From: CAZMRW01 sp964568805
Lineage (GTDB): Bacteria > Pseudomonadota > Gammaproteobacteria > Methylococcales > Methylomonadaceae
Direction of reading: 5' to 3'
Length of the DNA: 10,595 nucleotides
NCBI GenBank assembly: GCA_964568805.1
Contig: CAZMRW010000116.1
Span: forward strand, 1-10,595
Position 1 is the stretch's first letter, and each line of letters begins with the position of its first letter. The translations under genes were made by a program, and so were the position numbers. Below the pieces are notes generated by a model. The model made no database searches, was not told the DNA's origin, and saw only the letters and a program-made list of their open reading frames with translations. Of this stretch, positions 6,698 through 10,595 are shown piece by piece.

Positions 6698-8323
6698 ATG
6701 CCGCCGCAATCCCTAAAAATCGCTCTCGCCCAAATCAATTTCATGGTCGGCGATATAACGGCTAACGTCAATCAAATTATCCAGGCATCCGTTTATGCCC
6801 GTGATCAGCTAAGTGCGGATATCATCGTATTTCCGGAACAGATCGTCACCGGCTACCCTGCGGAGGATTTATTGCTGCGTCCTGATTTTATCAGGGATGC
6901 CAACAATGCGGTTGATCAACTTGCCGGCCGGGTTAGCGATATAGCCATGGTGGTCGGTTTTCCGGAACGCGATGGCAACAAGCTCTACAATAGCGCGGCT
7001 TTGCTGCATCAGGGGACCAAAATTGCGTGTTATCGTAAACAGGCGCTGCCGAATTACGGCGTATTTGATGAACAGCGCTATTTTGCCCAGGGCACGAAGC
7101 CTTGCGTGTTTGAATTCAAGGGCACGCTGATCGGACTGACTATCTGCGAGGACGTATGGCATAGCGGCATAATTGATGCCACCAAGCAGGAAGGAGCGGA
7201 TCTGTTGCTGACCTTGAATGCCTCGCCTTTTAATTCCGGGAAAATCCATCAGCGTGAAGCCGTGATTTGTTCCCAGGTAAAAGCCGCTCAAATCCCATTG
7301 GTGTATGTCAATCAGATCGGCGGTCAGGATGAACTGATATTCGATGGTGCATCGTTTGTTGTGGATCAGCATGGCAACGTCGTTTTTCGCGCCGAAGAGT
7401 TTAAGGAACAAATCAGCGTGGTCGAATTTGTTGATCATAAGCCGCTGCCAAGCACTTGCGCGGCCCTTTATAATTCAATTTCCAGTGAGTATCAGGCTTT
7501 GGTGTTAGGCATCAAGGATTATGTCCGCAAGAACGGATTTCAGGGCGCTCTGCTGGGTTTGTCGGGTGGGATTGATTCGGCTCTGGTGTTGGCGCTGGCG
7601 GTGGACGCCCTGGGGGCTGATAAAGTTGAGGCGGTTTTAATGCCCTCGCGCTATACCCAGGCCATGAGTATTGAGGATGCGGCTTGGGAGGCCGAGGCTC
7701 TGGGCGTGAGGCATCATACCATTCCGATAGAACCCGCCGTGAATGCCTTTACCGGCATGCTGGCGGAGATATTTGCCGATAGCGCAAAAGATACGACCGA
7801 AGAAAACATTCAGGCGCGCTGCCGCGGCGTGATATTGATGGCGATATCGAACAAGCAGGGCAAACTGCTGCTGACAACCGGCAACAAAAGCGAAATGAGC
7901 GTCGGCTATGCTACCCTGTATGGCGATATGGCAGGCGGTTTTGCACCGATCAAGGATGTGCCTAAACTGATGGTTTACCGTATGGCCCGCTACCGCAATG
8001 CCTTGTCGCAGGTCATTCCGGACAGGGTTATCACCAGGCCGCCGTCGGCAGAGTTGGCGCCCGACCAGATCGATGAGGATTCCTTGCCTCCTTACGAGAT
8101 GCTAGATCCCATTCTCGAGCGTTATGTGGAACTGGATCAATCGGCAGAACAAATCATCGCAGCCGGATTCAGCCGCGACCATGTGGTCAGGGCCATCAGT
8201 CTGGTGGACCGCAACGAATATAAACGTCGGCAGTCTCCACCCGGCATCAGGATTACTGCCAGGGCCTTCGGGCGCGATCGGCGTTATCCCATTACCTCCG
8301 GTTATCGAGGGATTAAGGGTTAA
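6698..8323 (+). CDS. nadE: Glutamine-dependent NAD+ synthetase
   Basis: A 541-residue two-domain enzyme that amidates nicotinic acid adenine dinucleotide to NAD+, using ATP and ammonia released from glutamine. The N-terminal nitrilase-type glutaminase domain (about 5-250) has an intact triad: E47 (VFPEQIVTGYP), K114 (YRKQALPNYGVFDE) and C150 (LTICEDVW). The C-terminal synthetase domain (about 265-541) has the pyrophosphatase loop LSGGIDSAL (288-296), TTGNKSEMSVGYATLYGD (393-410) and the tail around PPGIRITARAFGRDRRYPIT. I chose the ATG at 6698 because it begins just before the conserved LKIALAQINF strand and lies five bases after the sucD stop. A GTG at 6671 in the same frame would lie inside sucD and adds nine unneeded residues. 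Its Shine-Dalgarno site is weak, so coupling to sucD is likely. The last residues and the stop run into a repeat (8315-8390). Confidence 0.95.
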   Translation: MPPQSLKIALAQINFMVGDITANVNQIIQASVYARDQLSADIIVFPEQIVTGYPAEDLLLRPDFIRDANNAVDQLAGRVSDIAMVVGFPERDGNKLYNSAALLHQGTKIACYRKQALPNYGVFDEQRYFAQGTKPCVFEFKGTLIGLTICEDVWHSGIIDATKQEGADLLLTLNASPFNSGKIHQREAVICSQVKAAQIPLVYVNQIGGQDELIFDGASFVVDQHGNVVFRAEEFKEQISVVEFVDHKPLPSTCAALYNSISSEYQALVLGIKDYVRKNGFQGALLGLSGGIDSALVLALAVDALGADKVEAVLMPSRYTQAMSIEDAAWEAEALGVRHHTIPIEPAVNAFTGMLAEIFADSAKDTTEENIQARCRGVILMAISNKQGKLLLTTGNKSEMSVGYATLYGDMAGGFAPIKDVPKLMVYRMARYRNALSQVIPDRVITRPPSAELAPDQIDEDSLPPYEMLDPILERYVELDQSAEQIIAAGFSRDHVVRAISLVDRNEYKRRQSPPGIRITARAFGRDRRYPITSGYRGIKG

Positions 8324-8390
8324 AGGCGAAAAAATTTTATGGTTTAAATCCAGAATGCCAAGCTTTTTTGTGCCTTGTGCCTTGTGCCTT
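8315..8390. repeat. Heptamer-type repeat with opposed arms after nadE
   Basis: The right arm is three exact copies of GTGCCTT (8370-8390). The left arm has AAGG at 8315 and at 8323, the latter as AAGGCGAAAAAA, overlapping the nadE stop codon. The arms are complementary in type (AAGG against CCTT) and are separated by about 35 bases of A/T-rich sequence. The same arrangement, better developed, recurs at 10499-10595. Confidence 0.6.
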
Positions 8391-8392
8391 TC

Positions 8393-8499
8393 TTATTCCA
8401 ATAAAAACAAACTGGCCAAACCCAGGAAAATAAAAAACCCATGGCGTCGGTCATCGAAGTCAGCATGACGCTGGTGCCGATCGCCGGGTGCAACACACC
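8393..8499 (-). pseudogene. Frameshifted 3' remnant of an mgtE-like magnesium transporter gene
   Basis: Directly after the parA stop, on the same strand, one frame reads HPAIGTSVMLTSMTDAMG and then loses phase; another frame continues as FFIFLGLASLFLLE followed by a stop at 8395-8393. Joined, these match the last transmembrane helix and C-terminus of MgtE-family Mg2+ transporters (pattern LTSxTDxxGFFIFLGLA). The break falls in a run of six A on the + strand (8432-8437), where a seventh base would restore the frame. An intact MgtE has about 450 residues, so only the final 7-8 percent is left. The family call rests on memory of this motif over about 33 residues. Confidence 0.6.
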
Positions 8500-8501
8500 C
8501 A

Positions 8502-9245
8502 CTATTCGTTGCTGCGCTCAAGAATTTCCAGCCAAAGATCATTATAAGCCGTCGTGGAGGGACTGCTATGACTATAAGCACCCAACGGCATACGTTTTAT
8601 ACCCATCATTTCAATATCACTGGCATAAGGTATCACGGTATGCAAAAAACAGGGGTAGTTTTCCAGGACAGTGTTCATGATTTCCCTGTGCATTTTTTTT
8701 CGGCGATCCGCCATGGAAAAAAATGCAAGCAATGCTTTATCAAGTCGCTTATCCGCCATGAATTGTTTAAGCTGGTCCAGCGTCCGCAATGACAGCGTCG
8801 TGGGTATCACTGGAGATAATAGAATGTCGGCAGCTTCAATAATCGCTTCGGATAACAACGAAATACCGGGCGGACAATCCAGAAAAATAAAATCATAGTC
8901 TTTAGAAAGAGGCTTCAGCAGTTTTTTCAGTCTTCGGGCAGGTTTTTTCCAGCCATCAAGGATCAGGTCCAGATTCCTGAATGAGAAATCAGACGGTAAA
9001 AGGTCCAGATTATCGAAATCGGTGCCCTTGATCAGTACCTTCAAATCGCTATCTCCAGCAATTAAATGATGACTGCCGCCCTTGATTTTAGGTTTTATGC
9101 GGAAGTAATAACTGCTCGCCGCTTGCGGATCAATATCCCATACCAGCGTGCGGTAACCGTTTCGAGTGGCGTAAAACGCCAGATTGACTGCGCAAGCTGT
9201 TTTACCGACGCCGCCTTTTATACTGTACAAAGCCAATATTTTCAT
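8502..9245 (-). CDS. Orphan ParA-type (MinD/ParA superfamily) ATPase
   Basis: A 247-residue P-loop ATPase. Residues 10-16 are the deviant Walker A motif KGGVGKT with signature Lys10 and Lys15; Walker A' is WDIDPQ (36-41) and Walker B is FLDCPPG (121-127). These residues support ATP-dependent dimerisation. There is no N-terminal DNA-binding domain of the plasmid-ParA type, so it resembles short chromosomal Soj-like proteins. No ParB, parS-like repeat or other cargo gene is adjacent, so what it positions or regulates is unknown. The start is well set by AGGAG (- strand, 9255-9251) six bases before ATG. The perfect palindrome TTACCGGTAA (9258-9267) lies just upstream. The stop abuts the mgtE scrap, as if this gene came to sit beside the remains of a larger one. 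A plasmid-partition relic is possible, but the gene looks intact. Confidence 0.88.
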   Translation of the reverse strand: MKILALYSIKGGVGKTACAVNLAFYATRNGYRTLVWDIDPQAASSYYFRIKPKIKGGSHHLIAGDSDLKVLIKGTDFDNLDLLPSDFSFRNLDLILDGWKKPARRLKKLLKPLSKDYDFIFLDCPPGISLLSEAIIEAADILLSPVIPTTLSLRTLDQLKQFMADKRLDKALLAFFSMADRRKKMHREIMNTVLENYPCFLHTVIPYASDIEMMGIKRMPLGAYSHSSPSTTAYNDLWLEILERSNE

Positions 9246-9257
9246 TGCTGCTCCTGA

Positions 9258-9267
9258 TTACCGGTAA
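9258..9267. promoter_or_regulatory. Perfect palindrome TTACCGGTAA before parA
   Basis: A ten-base perfect palindrome two bases upstream of the parA Shine-Dalgarno sequence. The position fits an operator or leader element, though a single ten-base palindrome can occur by chance. The rest of 9246-9489 is A/T-rich and shows no convincing gene; the 62-codon frame on the + strand has no recognisable domain. Confidence 0.25.
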
Positions 9268-9429
9268 GTATTGCCGAAAGCGGATAAACAAGCCACACAA
9301 AATTAAAATTTCCAAAGAGGGCTATTTAAAATTCAGATGGTTTTATTCCATGCGTTCGATAATCAGCGAATTTATTCTTATGAACGATCGCGCAAGGGTT
9401 AATAACACCGATAGCCGGGAGAAAAAATA

Positions 9430-9457
9430 TTGATTTTAAATTAAATGAACTTATAGT
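9430..9457 (+). promoter_or_regulatory. Candidate sigma-70 promoter for the DUF475 gene
   Basis: TTGATT (9430-9435, 4 of 6) and TATAGT (9452-9457, 5 of 6) are spaced by 16 bases in an A/T-rich stretch. Transcription would begin near 9464, leaving a short leader with AGGAG (9479-9483) six bases before the ATG. Such a leader is too short for a yybP-ykoY manganese riboswitch, which controls TerC-type genes in some bacteria. Confidence 0.45.
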
Positions 9458-9489
9458 TACGCAACAATAAAACTTATCAGGAGCATTGC

Positions 9490-10494
9490 ATGAAGCACTT
9501 TCGTCTTTCTATTATCATTACCGTCATCTGCCTGGCGGTTGCGTTTTACTGGGGTGGCCTGACCGGGGTTTTTATCGCCCTGATTTTGGGGGTGCTCGAA
9601 GTCAGTTTGTCTTTTGATAATGCGGTGGTTAATGCGTCGGTACTGAAACGCATGGATGAACGCTGGCAGTTTTACTTTTTAACGTGGGGTATTTTGATTG
9701 CCGTGTTTGGCATGCGTTTGTTATTCCCCATCATTATTGTATCGGCGGCTACCGGTATCGATTTTGTCGGAGTGACGGAAATGGCATTGCGAGATCCCAC
9801 TACCTATGCTCATCATCTGGAGGCGTCTCATGTGCAAATTGCGGCGTTTGGAGGGATGTTTTTGCTGATGGTGTTTTTCGGCTTTATTTTTGACGAAGGC
9901 AAGGAATTGCATTGGCTGGGTCGCATCGAAGAAAAATTGGCGTCGTTCGGAAAGCTGGAGTCGATTGAGCTGATCCTGGCATTGGGTCTGCTGCTGATTA
10001 TTCAGAACTGGCTTGCCAATGAGATTCGTCTGGATGCGATGGTCGCCGGTATTTCCGGTATTATGTTGTTCGTCGTCGTTGACAGTTTGTCGGCTTTATT
10101 CGAGGATGAAGAAGAGGGCGAACAGTTTACGTCTGCCGTTAAAAAAACAGGAATGATGAGCTTTCTTTATCTTGAAGTGCTGGATGCGTCATTCTCATTC
10201 GACGGCGTTATCGGCGCATTTGCGATCACTCAGGATGTCATCATCATCATGTTGGGCCTGGCCATCGGTGCGATGTTCGTGCGGAGCCTGACCGTTTATC
10301 TGGTCCGTCAGGGCACGCTCGACGAGTATGTGTTTCTGGAACACGGCGCGCATTACGCAATCGGCGTGCTTGCGGGCATCATGCTGATGAGCATGAGCCG
10401 CCATATACCCGAGGTTTTTACCGGCTTGGCCGGCGCTATTTTGATAGGATTATCGCTTTATTCGTCCATCCAGTATAAAAAGGCGCAGGGATAG
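9490..10494 (+). CDS. DUF475 family integral membrane protein, TerC-related
   Basis: A 334-residue polytopic inner-membrane protein. Hydrophobic segments lie at about 5-20, 25-50, 65-88, 115-135, 160-178, 183-204, 225-248, 250-265, 288-302 and 307-325. Two half-repeats each carry an acidic in-membrane motif: EVSLSFDN (37-44) and EVLDASFSFDG (229-239). The E-(x)n-SFD[NG] signature and this internal duplication are typical of the TerC/DUF475 group in the LysE-like transporter superfamily. TerC relatives such as B. subtilis MeeF/MeeY export Mn2+ or support metalation of secreted enzymes; tellurite resistance is the older label. A metal-transport role here is therefore an inference from family, and the substrate is unproven. 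The start is set by AGGAG at 9479-9483. It is divergent from parA with a 244-base gap. Its last codons are followed within five bases by the heptamer array. Confidence 0.9.
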   Translation: MKHFRLSIIITVICLAVAFYWGGLTGVFIALILGVLEVSLSFDNAVVNASVLKRMDERWQFYFLTWGILIAVFGMRLLFPIIIVSAATGIDFVGVTEMALRDPTTYAHHLEASHVQIAAFGGMFLLMVFFGFIFDEGKELHWLGRIEEKLASFGKLESIELILALGLLLIIQNWLANEIRLDAMVAGISGIMLFVVVDSLSALFEDEEEGEQFTSAVKKTGMMSFLYLEVLDASFSFDGVIGAFAITQDVIIIMLGLAIGAMFVRSLTVYLVRQGTLDEYVFLEHGAHYAIGVLAGIMLMSMSRHIPEVFTGLAGAILIGLSLYSSIQYKKAQG

Positions 10495-10498
10495 ATGA

Positions 10499-10595
10499 AA
10501 GGTACAAGGCGCAAGGCGAAAGGTAAAAGGCGAAAAAAGTTTGACAAAGCAAAATTCAGGTTACAATTATTAGCCTTTAGCCTTTAGCCTTTAGC
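10499..10595. repeat. Opposed heptamer arrays, cut by the window end
   Basis: AAGG recurs with exact 7-base period at 10499, 10506, 10513, 10520 and 10527 (AAGGTAC, AAGGCGC, AAGGCGA, AAGGTAA, AAGGCGA). After about 40 A/T-rich bases the opposite strand form follows: CCTT at 10574, 10581 and 10588, as exact copies of GCCTTTA, still running at base 10595. The two halves are therefore inverted with respect to each other. This is a short tandem repeat array, not CRISPR. Confidence 0.8.
10541..10567 (+). promoter_or_regulatory. Promoter-like sequence between the heptamer arms
   Basis: TTGACA (10541-10546) is a perfect -35 consensus, and TACAAT (10562-10567) matches 5 of 6 at -10, but the spacer is only 15 bases. 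A spacer of 18 is possible with AATTAT (10565-10570, 4 of 6). If used, it would transcribe the right-hand heptamer array into whatever gene lies beyond the window. Confidence 0.4.

Noticed and set aside
8124..8468. A 114-codon + strand frame overlapping the 3' end of nadE
   Set aside because: It is an alternative frame of nadE running through the repeat and the mgtE remnant, with no plausible protein features.
9245..9433. A 62-codon + strand frame in the parA-DUF475 gap
   Set aside because: It has no ribosome site, no recognisable domain, and lies in A/T-rich sequence that must hold the parA promoter.
9246..9489. yybP-ykoY manganese riboswitch before the TerC-like gene
   Set aside because: I could not find the conserved purine-rich loop motifs of that family, and the best promoter leaves a leader of only about 25 bases.
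10499..10595. CRISPR-like array
   Set aside because: Units are only seven bases with no spacers and no cas genes nearby; this is a simple tandem repeat.

Overview
The window looks like chromosome from a gammaproteobacterium. The support is a UbiH/UbiI-type ubiquinone hydroxylase, a PilS/PilR pair with the usual gammaproteobacterial architecture and lengths, and succinyl-CoA synthetase subunits very close to those of E. coli. The combination sucC-sucD-nadE next to pilS-pilR recalls methanotrophs of the order Methylococcales, but that assignment comes from memory of gene order and is an inference.

Layout, left to right. (1) 1-705 (+): 3' part of a FAD-dependent ubiquinone-biosynthesis hydroxylase, cut by the window edge. 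(2) 706-873: candidate promoter and folded leader. (3) 874-1329 (+): small membrane-anchored protein of unknown function with a proline-rich linker. (4) 1330-1557: gap between convergent genes, largely filled by a nested inverted-repeat element (1387-1526) that could fold as a three-way junction. (5) 4526-1558 (-): pilS-pilR, overlapping by four bases. (6) 4527-4650: divergent control region. (7) 4651-8323 (+): sucC-sucD-nadE, tightly packed and probably one operon. (8) 8315-8390: heptamer-type repeats just after nadE. (9) 8393-8499 (-): a frameshifted 3' scrap of what appears to be an mgtE magnesium-transporter gene. (10) 9245-8502 (-): orphan ParA-type ATPase. (11) 9246-9489: divergent control region. 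(12) 9490-10494 (+): DUF475/TerC-like membrane protein. (13) 10499-10595: a second, longer heptamer array with a promoter-like sequence in its middle, running off the window.

How the genes work together. The left and centre are ordinary housekeeping: quinone biosynthesis, type IV pilus control, the succinate/succinyl-CoA step, and NAD+ synthesis co-transcribed with it. The right third (about 8315-10595) looks more plastic. Repeat arrays with opposed arms lie at both ends, a gene has been reduced to its last codons, and the ParA gene has no ParB or centromere-like partner in view. The two least explained items are the nested palindromic element at 1387-1526 and the pair of opposed heptamer arrays around parA-DUF475. 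No complete, clearly new multi-gene system is visible.
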